DNA from: DASWIV01 sp036397475
GTDB taxonomy: Bacteria; JAJVIF01; JAPKYR01
NCBI GenBank assembly: GCA_036397475.1
Contig: DASWIV010000195.1
Span: 1-8,116 of the forward strand
DNA: 8,116 nucleotides
Reading direction: 5' to 3'
The translations under genes were made by a program, and so were the position numbers. Positions 1-7,160 of the stretch are shown one piece after another (position 1 is the first letter of the stretch; every line of letters starts with the position of its first letter). The notes beneath the pieces were generated by a model. That model was not told where the DNA came from. It saw nothing but the letters and a program-made list of their open reading frames with translations, and did not search any database.

Positions 1-353
1 TACTTACGTCCAAGAACCGCAAGCCTGCTCAACGACGCGGTAAAGTCCGATGGGATAATTTCGAAAAAATCCTCCGATATGTCAAGGCTTTTCAGATTTT
101 TATTGAGAATCTGAATCCTGGAAAAGTCGTTTTCCACAAAAGATACAAACGCAGCTCCACGGCTGATGGCCTCGATCCCGACAGCGCCGCATCCCGCGAA
201 CAGGTCGAGAAATATCGCGTCCTCGATATCGACATTCAATATATCGAACAGGGATTTTTTGACGATGGCGGAGGTCGGTCGATAATCGCCGGCTGATGAC
301 GTCAGCTTGCGTCCCTTGAATTTACCCGCGATTACCCTTAGTTCCGGACTCAA
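1..353 (-). CDS. rsmD: 16S rRNA (guanine(966)-N2)-methyltransferase RsmD, 5' part only
   Basis: RsmD transfers a methyl group from S-adenosylmethionine to N2 of G966 in 16S rRNA during 30S assembly, in the cytoplasm. About 117 codons are present and the C-terminal part, including the expected NPPY-type catalytic motif, lies beyond the left edge. Visible signatures are the family opening RVIAGKFKGRKL (residues 6-17), RPTS (25-28), the SAM-binding motif I DLFAGCGAVGIEA (50-62) followed by SRGA, and the acidic END (74-76) that would contact the ribose. The start is read as TTG at 353-351. It overlaps the stop of the upstream DUF167 gene as TTGA, a GGAG lies 10 bases upstream, and no other start codon lies between it and the preceding in-frame stop. 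This arrangement suggests translational coupling. The family assignment is firm; the position of the modified base rests on family knowledge. Confidence 0.93.
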   Translation of the reverse strand, partial: MSPELRVIAGKFKGRKLTSSAGDYRPTSAIVKKSLFDILNVDIEDAIFLDLFAGCGAVGIEAISRGAAFVSFVENDFSRIQILNKNLKSLDISEDFFEIIPSDFTASLSRLAVLGRK

Positions 354-652
354 GTGATTTCGTCTCCAATCGTCTCAAGAAATATTTTCTTCGAGATGCC
401 GTTTATCCTGACTTTTTTATTTCTCGAAGTCTCCCCTGCCACGATTGTGATATCGGACTGCGGGATTTTCAATTTTTTAGAGAGGAATTTCACAATGGAT
501 TTATTCGCCTTCCCTTTTTCCGGCGCTGACTTGATACCTATCCTTATCGCCCCATTATGGGTGCCGTAGATGGAATCGTTCGATGATTTCGGGCGTGCGA
601 TAACATCGAATTCTATGAAAGCGCTTTCTTCTGTTATTTTAAGATCAGACAT
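350..652 (-). CDS. DUF167 / YggU family protein
   Basis: This is a 100-residue protein, the usual length for the DUF167 (YggU) family of small cytoplasmic alpha/beta proteins, whose biochemical role is not established. The signature is the RPKSS segment (residues 20-24), the conserved APEKGKAN block (43-50) followed by a helix ending in FLSKKL, and GETSRNKKVRI (73-83), which matches the family's G-x-x-S-R-x-K pattern. No strong Shine-Dalgarno sequence is visible before the ATG at 652-650. The stop overlaps the TTG start of rsmD, so the two genes are probably translated together. A 158-base gap separates it from tgt upstream, so it may have its own promoter, though I could not identify one. 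Confidence 0.9.
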   Translation of the reverse strand: MSDLKITEESAFIEFDVIARPKSSNDSIYGTHNGAIRIGIKSAPEKGKANKSIVKFLSKKLKIPQSDITIVAGETSRNKKVRINGISKKIFLETIGDEIT

Positions 653-770
653 TGACAGGATTTTAATTGCAGGAAATCAATCAGGAATCGATCCGCCTTC
701 CCATTGTGATGTCGGTTGCCGGATCGTTCCATGGAACAACCAGGCCGCACCTGTGCCATAAATCTATTAC

Positions 771-800
771 CGCACTTTCATCACCCGGCTCGAAAGCGCG
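771..800 (-). other. Stem-loop just downstream of tgt
   Basis: In the minus-strand transcript, CGCGCUUUC pairs with GAAAGUGCG to give a 9-bp stem containing one G-U pair, with a 12-base loop. The same position on the plus strand would be an A-C mismatch, so the structure favours the minus-strand RNA. It begins about 11 bases after the tgt stop. There is no U-run after it, so it is not a standard intrinsic terminator. It could stabilise the 3' end of the upstream mRNA or assist factor-dependent termination. The rest of the gap (653-810) shows no convincing gene or promoter. Confidence 0.4.
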
Positions 801-810
801 TATTTATATT

Positions 811-1929
811 TCATTCTTCATCGCTGCTTTCCCATCCGCCATTCACTTTATCTTTCCATGTCCGGAAGGTGCCTTCAATTATAGCCGACCTCGCTTCGCG
901 AACAATTTTTCTGTAATAAGCGAGATTATGAATCGATAAAAGCCCAAGCACACCCGGGTCTCCTATTCTGTGCGAGTGAGCCAGGTAGGCAAGTGGATAT
1001 CGCGAGCAGGCGGCACAGGCGCAATCCGGATCGAGAGGTGAATCGTTTGTCCGGTGAATGGAGTTTGCCATGTTCACCCGTCCGCGGCTCGTGAACAGTG
1101 TCCCGTTTCGGGCCATACGTGTCGGGAGGACACAGTCGAACATATCTATTCCATGCTCGATCCCATGGATGATCTGGTGCGGCAATCCGACTCCCATTAA
1201 ATACCGTGGCTTATTTCCGGGCATTAATGGAACTGTATGCTCGACCACTCTTTCGCTCGTTCCCCTTTCTTCCCCGACAGAAACCCCGCCAACAGCATAG
1301 CCGGCGAGATCCAACATGGAAGTCCTCTCGACATATTCTGTGCGAAGGTCCATAGCAGTCCCACCCTGAACAATGCCGAACAGATTCTGATGTTCCCCGG
1401 CGACTTTTTCAAAATGAATTTTTGCCCGTTCAAGCCATCTCAGTGTACGTTCGCCGGCATCCTCGAACTTCTCCCGACCCGCACCTCCGGGAGCGCATTC
1501 ATCGAGTGGCATCATGATATCGGAGCCAATTGCAGTCTGGATTTCGACAACACTCTCCGGAGTGAATTTATGGCGTGAACCATCATAAGGCGACTGGAAT
1601 GAGACACCGTCCTCATCGATCTTGTAAAGCCCCTTAAGTGAGAAAAACTGGTAGCCGCCTGAATCGGTAATGATCGATCTGTTCCATGTCGATAAATTAT
1701 GAGCGCCTTTGAATTCTTCAACCACATCAATTCCCGGACGAAGGAATAAATGCAGCGAATTCATAAGGATCAGTTGATAATCCATGGCTTCCATCTCTTT
1801 CCATGGAACCCCGCGAATGGAGCCGCTTGACGCACACGGCATGAACGCAGGGGTTTCGATTGTCGAGCGCGAAGTCTCAATCGTGCCTGCGCGCGCATTT
1901 CCATCGGTTGCGGCGAGATCAAATTTCAC
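811..1929 (-). CDS. tgt: Queuine tRNA-ribosyltransferase (tRNA-guanine transglycosylase)
   Basis: Tgt exchanges the wobble guanine (G34) of GUN-anticodon tRNAs for the queuosine precursor preQ1. The frame from the chosen start is 372 residues, normal for the bacterial enzyme. Visible features are ITDSGGYQ with the catalytic Asp at 89, LDEC (142-145), FGIVQGG (184-190), GYAVGG, and MFDCVLPTR with the nucleophilic Asp at 265. The C-terminal zinc site comprises Cys303, Cys305, Cys308 and His334. The start is chosen as GTG at 1929-1927 because the protein then opens VKFDLAATDG, matching the family N-terminus, and AGGTGG lies 6 bases upstream. An ATG at 1959 in the same frame would add 10 unlikely residues. 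The gene overlaps the end of the rluD-like gene by 11 bases, which suggests coupled translation. All catalytic and zinc residues are intact. Confidence 0.96.
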   Translation of the reverse strand: MKFDLAATDGNARAGTIETSRSTIETPAFMPCASSGSIRGVPWKEMEAMDYQLILMNSLHLFLRPGIDVVEEFKGAHNLSTWNRSIITDSGGYQFFSLKGLYKIDEDGVSFQSPYDGSRHKFTPESVVEIQTAIGSDIMMPLDECAPGGAGREKFEDAGERTLRWLERAKIHFEKVAGEHQNLFGIVQGGTAMDLRTEYVERTSMLDLAGYAVGGVSVGEERGTSERVVEHTVPLMPGNKPRYLMGVGLPHQIIHGIEHGIDMFDCVLPTRMARNGTLFTSRGRVNMANSIHRTNDSPLDPDCACAACSRYPLAYLAHSHRIGDPGVLGLLSIHNLAYYRKIVREARSAIIEGTFRTWKDKVNGGWESSDEE

Positions 1930-2989
1930 CTGACACCACCTGGTGGTCGAGTGTTTCAAGCAAAGACATCATATCCATGAATTTTCCATGCGGACGGGAT
2001 TCGAAGTCAAGTTTTCTGCCAGTAACCGGATGGGGAAAAGATAATTTAGCGGCATGTAGAAGATGTACTTCGTCAGACGTAATGACGTTCGCAATCTTGT
2101 GAAGTGTGGAATCAATCTCAGGGAAATCCGAAGCTTTTTTGTCGAGATTTTTCAGGTAACGCATAATTCTGTCATTTGCTTTCCTGCCGCCATACAAAGG
2201 ATCGCCCACGACCGGATATCCGATATGCGACAGGTGCACCCGTATCTGATGGGTACGTCCAGTCTCAAGCGTGCACGCGACCAATGAAAAAACCGGGTAC
2301 CTTTTTAAAACCTGATAATGGGTGACCGCGTGTCGCGCATCGGGATCGGAACTTACCTGCATTTTTCTACGGTTGACCTCATTTCGTTTGATGGCAGCGT
2401 CGACCTTTCCTGAGTTTCCGGGAAGCGACCCATAAACGATCGCGAGATATTTTCGATTCACATCGCGGCGCTTAATCATCTCTACCAGAGTCGACATTGC
2501 CCTGGAAGAGAGTGCTATTATCATAAGTCCCGATGTATTTTTATCCAGCCTGTGAACGATTCCCGGACGCAGCTTATCGGAAGATTCGGGCAGCGATATT
2601 TTTTTGTGTTTCAGGAAATTTATCACGGTTCCGGAAAGATTACCGGGGACGGGATGGGATGATACCCCGGGCGGTTTGTCAATGACCAGAAGGTGTTCGT
2701 CGCGATAAACAATATGAATGTCGATCGCTTCGGGTGGCGGCTCATAATCTGAAGCGTCGTAATCGGCATTGATTTCGATTACATCTCCCGCCTTGACCTT
2801 GTAGGATTTATCGGTGCAATCGAGACCATTTACCAGGATGAATCCATTCTTTATCCAGATTTGAAAAAATGCCCGTGACGGATTGAAATCCAGATCCTCA
2901 ATTTTTCGTGAATGAAGGAATGAGTCGAGGCGTACTCCGGACGATGATTCAGATACAATATATTGATGACGAATGTTGATGACAGCCAT
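1919..2989 (-). CDS. RluA/RluD-family 23S rRNA pseudouridine synthase
   Basis: This enzyme isomerises uridine to pseudouridine in RNA. The S4-plus-catalytic-domain architecture and the length (356 residues) fit the RluD subgroup, which acts on the helix 69 loop of 23S rRNA, but the exact target is inferred. The N-terminal S4-like RNA-binding domain runs from VRLDSFL to about residue 75. It is followed by the linker EPPPEAIDIHIVYRDEHLL, LVIDKPPG, the catalytic motif HRLDKNTSGL with the active Asp at 149, and RTHQIRVHL (245-253). Between GDPLYGG and LLHAAKL there is a segment somewhat longer than I recall for E. coli RluD. The ATG at 2989-2987 gives the family-like start MAVINIRHQYIVSE. The frame stays open upstream inside lspA, but those residues look unrelated to the family. 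It starts 7 bases after the lspA stop, without a clear ribosome site. lspA next to an rluD homologue is a common bacterial arrangement. Confidence 0.94.
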   Translation of the reverse strand: MAVINIRHQYIVSESSSGVRLDSFLHSRKIEDLDFNPSRAFFQIWIKNGFILVNGLDCTDKSYKVKAGDVIEINADYDASDYEPPPEAIDIHIVYRDEHLLVIDKPPGVSSHPVPGNLSGTVINFLKHKKISLPESSDKLRPGIVHRLDKNTSGLMIIALSSRAMSTLVEMIKRRDVNRKYLAIVYGSLPGNSGKVDAAIKRNEVNRRKMQVSSDPDARHAVTHYQVLKRYPVFSLVACTLETGRTHQIRVHLSHIGYPVVGDPLYGGRKANDRIMRYLKNLDKKASDFPEIDSTLHKIANVITSDEVHLLHAAKLSFPHPVTGRKLDFESRPHGKFMDMMSLLETLDHQVVSGEI

Positions 2990-2996
2990 TTGACTG

Positions 2997-3776
2997 CTAT
3001 TTTGACGGACGACGGTCCAGTTCATCAAGTGAATCGGGTTCGGAAGGAGCGTCTTCACTGGCATCGGAACCAATCGATTCTGTAATTTCTTCCCTGACAA
3101 GGTCAGCATCCTCAAATGGGATGAGTAAGCCATCCTCTTCGATCGGAAGCTCTATCAGGGCTTCGTCCTCGGCTTCATTCCTGGCTTCTTCAGGATGATT
3201 CCCCAGTCCGGGCCCCGCGGAAATTTTACCTGCTCCGGCGGCACTCAGTGCTAAACTAGGCTCGGGTTTTGAGTCCCTTGAAAACAGGAGTACCGTTACC
3301 AGGACAATGGTGCCAACAACCACGAAACTGTCCGCAAGATTAAATATAGGCCAGTCGTACTGGAATTTTGTTCCGTGGAATAAGATGAGGTCGATGAAAT
3401 CGGTCACTCTGGACATTACCAGCCTGTCGGTCATGTTTCCAAGTGCACCAGCCATCTGGAAAGAAAGCGCTACCTTCAGCCAGACCTCGTCCTTCTCGAG
3501 TTTTCCCAGGATCATCAGGATAACGAGTACCATGATGATGGCGAAGTATGTGAAATATTCGCTCCAGTGGGGAAGCATTCCCCACGCGATTCCCTTGTTG
3601 AAATTTAGCGTGAGATAGAAGAAGTCAGGTATTATCTCATTTCTGACCGCGCCGATCTCGCCCGCAATGAGCCGCTGGAGATCGTCCGCCGTCATCAGTT
3701 GACGGGCAAGAAATTTCGATACCTGGTCGGCTGCCCAGAGGCAACAGGATAAAACTATGAACCACCGGGTCGCCAT
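2997..3776 (-). CDS. lspA: Lipoprotein signal peptidase (signal peptidase II) with acidic C-terminal extension
   Basis: LspA is the inner-membrane aspartyl protease that removes signal peptides from diacylglyceryl-modified prolipoproteins. The core (about residues 1-168) shows the expected pattern: a first membrane segment with ADQVSK (16-21), the periplasmic segment YLTLNFNKGIAWG (54-66), membrane segments near 74-92 and 98-115, GALGNMTDR with catalytic Asp117, VTDFID, and FNLADS with catalytic Asp149 leading into the last membrane segment. At 259 residues it is about 90 longer than the usual 150-170. The extra tail, encoded at 2997-3266, begins after FSRDSKPEP and becomes strongly acidic. 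With the standard four-helix topology it would lie in the cytoplasm. The ATG overlaps the tatD stop by one base (TAATG), indicating coupling. The core assignment is certain; the role of the tail is unknown. Confidence 0.96.
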   Translation of the reverse strand: MATRWFIVLSCCLWAADQVSKFLARQLMTADDLQRLIAGEIGAVRNEIIPDFFYLTLNFNKGIAWGMLPHWSEYFTYFAIIMVLVILMILGKLEKDEVWLKVALSFQMAGALGNMTDRLVMSRVTDFIDLILFHGTKFQYDWPIFNLADSFVVVGTIVLVTVLLFSRDSKPEPSLALSAAGAGKISAGPGLGNHPEEARNEAEDEALIELPIEEDGLLIPFEDADLVREEITESIGSDASEDAPSEPDSLDELDRRPSK

Positions 3777-4630
3777 TAATTATTTCTCCCCGGATTCACG
3801 GCTGAATGCAGTGAATTCCATGCCTGCAGCGATTTGAGTTTTGGAAAACATGACAAAGTATTATCTGTAACAATGGAGGATGTTTTCTCCAAATCCCATC
3901 CCCGAAGCTCAGCAAGTTTCGCGGCGGTTTCCATCACGTGGCAGGGTTCATTACGCCTTACCTTGCGATTTTTCGCTTTCTGGGGAATCAGGAACGGGCT
4001 GTCGGTTTCAACAAGGACGCTCTTTTCAGGAACCCGTGCCGCAGCCTGGTGAAGTTCAACGGCTTTCGGGTAAGTCAGGTTACCCGCGAAGGATACGCAG
4101 AAACCCATTTCGACCGCAGTACTTATTTCATCAGGACCATAGCCATAGCAGTGAAAAACCCCGGGAGATTCCGGCAGATCGAATTCCTTCAGTACCTCCA
4201 CGGTTTTATCGAAAGCATCACGGGAATGAAGGATCAACGGATACCCGGTTTCGGACGCCAGTCTGACCTGAGCCCTGAAGAGATCTATTTGCCGGTCGAA
4301 GTCAGCGTAATCGCGGAAAAAATCGAGCCCTGTCTCACCGATCGCGACAATATCGTGGCGTTCAAGTTCTTCCTTGAAATACTGTATATCGTCGGCCGTA
4401 TATTTATCCGCTTCGTGAGGATGAATCCCGATGCTTCCAGCAAGGGCCGGGTATGCATCAGGGCCGGAGCCGTAAGTATCAAGGATCTCCTTCACGCCAT
4501 TGAAATGCCCGGGGTCATACCCTACAAGCAGCAAACCGCGAACACCCTCGTTCGAGGCATTTGCAAGAACAATAGGGATCTCATGCTTCTCGAATCTTAA
4601 TGTGAGATGACAATGTGAATCTACAGCCAT
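3776..4630 (-). CDS. tatD: TatD-family metal-dependent hydrolase (DNase/RNase)
   Basis: TatD proteins are cytoplasmic TIM-barrel metallohydrolases reported to act as 3'-5' exonucleases on DNA or RNA; a given member's natural substrate is often uncertain. All metal ligands are visible: SHCHL with His6 and His8, IGETGLDFF with Glu99, ILHSRDAF with His135, GVFHCYG with His160, and VETDSPFL with Asp210. GIHPH (68-72) and the C-terminal VTDNTLSCF, like the family's (T)xNTxxxF ending, also fit. The ATG at 4630-4628 is chosen because it gives the family start MAVDSHCHL and a length of 284 residues. The frame is open to a TTG at 4696, but that would place translation through a hairpin with residues not seen in the family. 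There is no clear Shine-Dalgarno sequence. It is the first gene of the tatD-lspA-rluD-tgt run and overlaps lspA by one base. Confidence 0.95.
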   Translation of the reverse strand: MAVDSHCHLTLRFEKHEIPIVLANASNEGVRGLLLVGYDPGHFNGVKEILDTYGSGPDAYPALAGSIGIHPHEADKYTADDIQYFKEELERHDIVAIGETGLDFFRDYADFDRQIDLFRAQVRLASETGYPLILHSRDAFDKTVEVLKEFDLPESPGVFHCYGYGPDEISTAVEMGFCVSFAGNLTYPKAVELHQAAARVPEKSVLVETDSPFLIPQKAKNRKVRRNEPCHVMETAAKLAELRGWDLEKTSSIVTDNTLSCFPKLKSLQAWNSLHSAVNPGRNN

Positions 4631-4639
4631 TTTAACGTT

Positions 4640-4665
4640 AAAAGACCACCGGAATTCCGGCGGTC
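4640..4665 (-). terminator. Putative weak intrinsic terminator after the lipoprotein gene
   Basis: On the minus strand a GC-rich inverted repeat (GACCGCCGG, then AAUU, then CCGGUGGUC) gives a 9-bp stem with one G-U pair and a 4-base loop. It is followed directly by UUUUAA. It lies about 40 bases after the lipoprotein stop and about 10 bases before the tatD ATG. The U-tract has only four residues, so termination may be partial. On the plus strand the wobble becomes an A-C mismatch, which supports function in the minus-strand transcript. It could equally be a 5'-leader hairpin of tatD. Confidence 0.5.
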
Positions 4666-4667
4666 GA

Positions 4668-4696
4668 ATTATTGATATTTTACTGCCAGAATACAA
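4668..4696 (-). promoter_or_regulatory. Possible sigma-70-like promoter for the tatD operon
   Basis: Reading the minus strand, TTGTAT (4696-4691) and AATAAT (4673-4668) are separated by 17 bases. The -10 box matches 5 of 6 consensus bases and the -35 box only 3 of 6. It lies between the lipoprotein stop and tatD and would start transcription at the edge of the hairpin at 4644-4665. The -35 is poor, so this is tentative. Confidence 0.25.
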
Positions 4697-4705
4697 ATTC
4701 AGGAG

Positions 4706-7123
4706 TTAAACGCTATCACCTGAATCATCGGAACCGGAATTGCCGTTGCCGTCATCTCCCGCACCAGATTCATCATTTTCCTGTCCGGAATCGTCGCCTT
4801 CGTCACCGCCGTTATCATCAGGCGGAGGCTCTGTGCCCGAGCCGGACTCGTCGCCGCTACCTTCACCCGATTCGTCCCCCGCCTGTTCAGTACCGTCATC
4901 GGAATCGGACGGGGTCATACCCGTGTCGGTTGTGTCCCCAGCTCCCGGGGATGAAATCTGATGCTCAATTGAATCGATCATGTCTTCCGGCGCCTGGATG
5001 GTAATTTTGTCGCCGGGAGCCGCACCGATGATGGACTGGATTACCGTCATGTCGAACATCGGCAGTACCTCATAAAGCGACCTGACAATTCCGCCGCCGA
5101 GCTCTGTTCCGTCGGCTTTTTTAACAGTAAAGTGCGTTCCGACAATTTCGTTGATTGTAACGTCGGGAAGTATTGCCACGCCGTTATCGTTAGCTTTCTC
5201 GCTCGATGACTCGATCGTCAGGGTCGCGTCCTTTGCTTTCGCCATTGTGTCGTCGTAGATAACCGCCGACATACGCCCCTTGGTGTAGTAAATTCCCACA
5301 GTGTCGAGCCCTTCGGTGAAAAATCCGTTGTAGGTTGGCTCGGCGCTCCAGTTGCCGTCGACATCAAATACAGCTATTCCCGCGACCGGGTCGTAATCCG
5401 GAAGCGGACCCCGGATATCCTCAACAGGCGTATTGAACAGGGCATCGTAGGTCACCAGGATATCGACCATCTGTGGCGAAGCCCCAAGCTTGATATTAAG
5501 TCCTGAAGACGATGTGTCCGCGATATCACGAAGATGATCTACCCATTCTTCGATCATGACGAAATCCCTGTGGAATGAGGAGAGGTAAAAGAGCTTTTTG
5601 GGCTCGATATCGCCAGCCTGCACGAGGCGCGCGTCATCAAATAATGGCTGCATAACAACCGAGTGATTGCTCAAGGTCTGAACAAAAGTATTATGCAAAT
5701 TCTGAAGAGTGGTTTTGCCTTCCTCGTTCAATGTACCGAATGGCGCTGCCGGAATGTATTCATCCGGCTGGAGAATATTGTCGCCATTTTTATCAACGAT
5801 CTCGTCTGTAGGGAACCTGAACGCCAGTCCTGTCTGATACGAAAGTACATAGGTCAGGATGTTGTCTATCATGCGGTACTGGTCGATCAGTATATGATAG
5901 TCGTTGACATCAAACTGCAATGTTATCTTCAAGGTGCCATCGACCACGTTAAAGGGAAGCCCCAGCTTATATCCCTCTTCCTCGATAATGGTCTTGATGC
6001 TTTCAAGGTTCTTAATGTGTTCCTGAATTTCACCATGGAAGGTTTTGAGATTCTGGTACAACGACGGGCTGATGATAATGTCAGCGCCGTCGCGTCCGGC
6101 TGAATCGCGGTACTGGTTGAGAAGCTCTTCCCATTCGTCCTCGGAAACAGGCTCTTCACGTTCGGGAAGGCCGATACCCGGAACTCCACCGGGACCTCCG
6201 CCAACCGGTCCCGATCCATATTCATACACAAAAGGCTCGTCGCCTCTGCCGTCACCGGCGCCGTCACCGGAACCATCATCTTCGCCGCCGCCAGGTCCCA
6301 GGACTCCTGAGCCCTGTTTATGAATATTGTTTTTGGGTATTTGGGTTGACCTGCCACTCGGACCGGGATCATTCGGAGGTGGTGGTGGCTGATGCATGCC
6401 CGGATCTTCACCCTCGAGAGGGTTATCAGCAGGCGGAGCTTCTTCTTCAACTCTCACGCCGTCCATGTCTCCACCAGGCTCGGGATGGGTTGCCTGTCCC
6501 ATTAAATTTGCGTAAAGCTCCGGGACAAACATCTGGTTGGTGTCAATTTGCGCGAGTATGGGATAAATAACGCCCGGTTTTAATGACCTGGTCCTGTTTC
6601 CAAGCGCCGCAAGCCTGAGGATGTAAGAGTCACTTGCAAGGAATGGATTTGGGAAGGCTTCGGGAATCCCGATCAATGGCGTGGAAGTGAACAATTTATC
6701 CACACCGGGATGCATGAAAATCGCGTAGCGCCTGTGATCTCTCATTATATCCGTAAGCGCGTACGCCAGAGCCGCATCGGCACTCTGCGGATTCTGACTG
6801 AACGCCGACTTGAAATACTGTCCGGCGAGCAGAGTGTCTCCTTCCTCGAGTTTCTGGAGTCCCATGGGCCAGAGGGTCTCGAATGTTCCCTGGATAATTT
6901 CTTCACCGGTAGATCCGCCCCCCGCACTTAGCTGTCCCATTAATTCTTCCGGGGTGGTGGGTACATTCGCACCGGGACCGCCTTCCTGGTTTGCTCCGGG
7001 AGCATTTGCATTATTGTTCTGGTTGAAATTGGGAGCGGTTGGGTTTGAATTAACCCCCCCGCAGGAAAGGAAGAACATGGAGATGATAGTTATGAAGATA
7101 CAGTAGTTAATCAGACGCGACAT
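4706..7123 (-). CDS. Large secreted lipoprotein of unknown function with EF-hand-like loop and acidic tail
   Basis: I do not recognise a family for this 805-residue protein. The N-terminus is a lipoprotein signal peptide: a basic start (MSRL), a hydrophobic stretch, and the lipobox FLSC with the modified Cys at 21, followed by an Asn/Pro/Gly-rich tether. Residues about 90-130 look like one TPR-type helical pair (GQYFKSAFSQNPQSADAALA). A long Pro/Gly/acidic linker follows (about 215-330), then a helical region and a canonical-looking calcium loop DKNGDNILQPDE (444-455). After that comes a probably beta-rich part containing FDVDGN and AKDATLTIES. The last 80 residues are Asp/Ser/Gly/Glu-rich with no Lys, Arg or His. 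The start is the ATG at 7123-7121, preceded by GGTGA at 5 bases. The in-frame ATG at 7138 lacks a ribosome site. It lies alone between rnpB and tatD and would be a substrate of the nearby LspA. Its function cannot be stated. Confidence 0.85.
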   Translation of the reverse strand: MSRLINYCIFITIISMFFLSCGGVNSNPTAPNFNQNNNANAPGANQEGGPGANVPTTPEELMGQLSAGGGSTGEEIIQGTFETLWPMGLQKLEEGDTLLAGQYFKSAFSQNPQSADAALAYALTDIMRDHRRYAIFMHPGVDKLFTSTPLIGIPEAFPNPFLASDSYILRLAALGNRTRSLKPGVIYPILAQIDTNQMFVPELYANLMGQATHPEPGGDMDGVRVEEEAPPADNPLEGEDPGMHQPPPPPNDPGPSGRSTQIPKNNIHKQGSGVLGPGGGEDDGSGDGAGDGRGDEPFVYEYGSGPVGGGPGGVPGIGLPEREEPVSEDEWEELLNQYRDSAGRDGADIIISPSLYQNLKTFHGEIQEHIKNLESIKTIIEEEGYKLGLPFNVVDGTLKITLQFDVNDYHILIDQYRMIDNILTYVLSYQTGLAFRFPTDEIVDKNGDNILQPDEYIPAAPFGTLNEEGKTTLQNLHNTFVQTLSNHSVVMQPLFDDARLVQAGDIEPKKLFYLSSFHRDFVMIEEWVDHLRDIADTSSSGLNIKLGASPQMVDILVTYDALFNTPVEDIRGPLPDYDPVAGIAVFDVDGNWSAEPTYNGFFTEGLDTVGIYYTKGRMSAVIYDDTMAKAKDATLTIESSSEKANDNGVAILPDVTINEIVGTHFTVKKADGTELGGGIVRSLYEVLPMFDMTVIQSIIGAAPGDKITIQAPEDMIDSIEHQISSPGAGDTTDTGMTPSDSDDGTEQAGDESGEGSGDESGSGTEPPPDDNGGDEGDDSGQENDESGAGDDGNGNSGSDDSGDSV

Positions 7124-7160
7124 GATTTTCACCGTCATTTAATACGTATTGACAAATTTA

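Noticed and set aside
715..742. GGTTG/CAACC inverted repeat enclosing TTCCATGGAA before the DUF167 gene
   Set aside because: The two possible pairings compete, there is no U-run, and it lies too far from the gene end to be called a terminator.
634..759. Minus-strand 41-codon frame (starting MAQVRPGCSM) in the gap between tgt and the DUF167 gene
   Set aside because: It has no ribosome binding site and no recognisable similarity, and it overlaps the start of the DUF167 gene in another frame. It is most likely chance.
3938..4600. Plus-strand open frame of 220 codons opposite tatD
   Set aside because: It is antisense to a gene with all TatD ligands intact, its translation shows no family features, and it is typical of a shadow frame.
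4740..4961. Plus-strand Ser/Pro-rich frame opposite the acidic tail
   Set aside because: It is a mirror of Asp/Ser/Gly codons on the other strand, with no independent support.
6045..6323. Plus-strand Pro/Ser-rich frame that looks like a low-complexity protein
   Set aside because: It is the complement of the Pro/Gly/acidic linker of the lipoprotein; compositional bias keeps it open.
5929..6450. Minus-strand 173-codon frame inside the lipoprotein gene
   Set aside because: It lies wholly within the longer lipoprotein frame, which is continuous and has a signal peptide. The alternative translation has no family signature.
7141..7150. Perfect palindrome AATACGTATT between rnpB and the lipoprotein gene, flanked by GTCA and TGAC
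   Set aside because: A 10-base AT-rich palindrome can arise by chance, the flanks are asymmetric and no promoter could be placed around it, so I did not call an operator.
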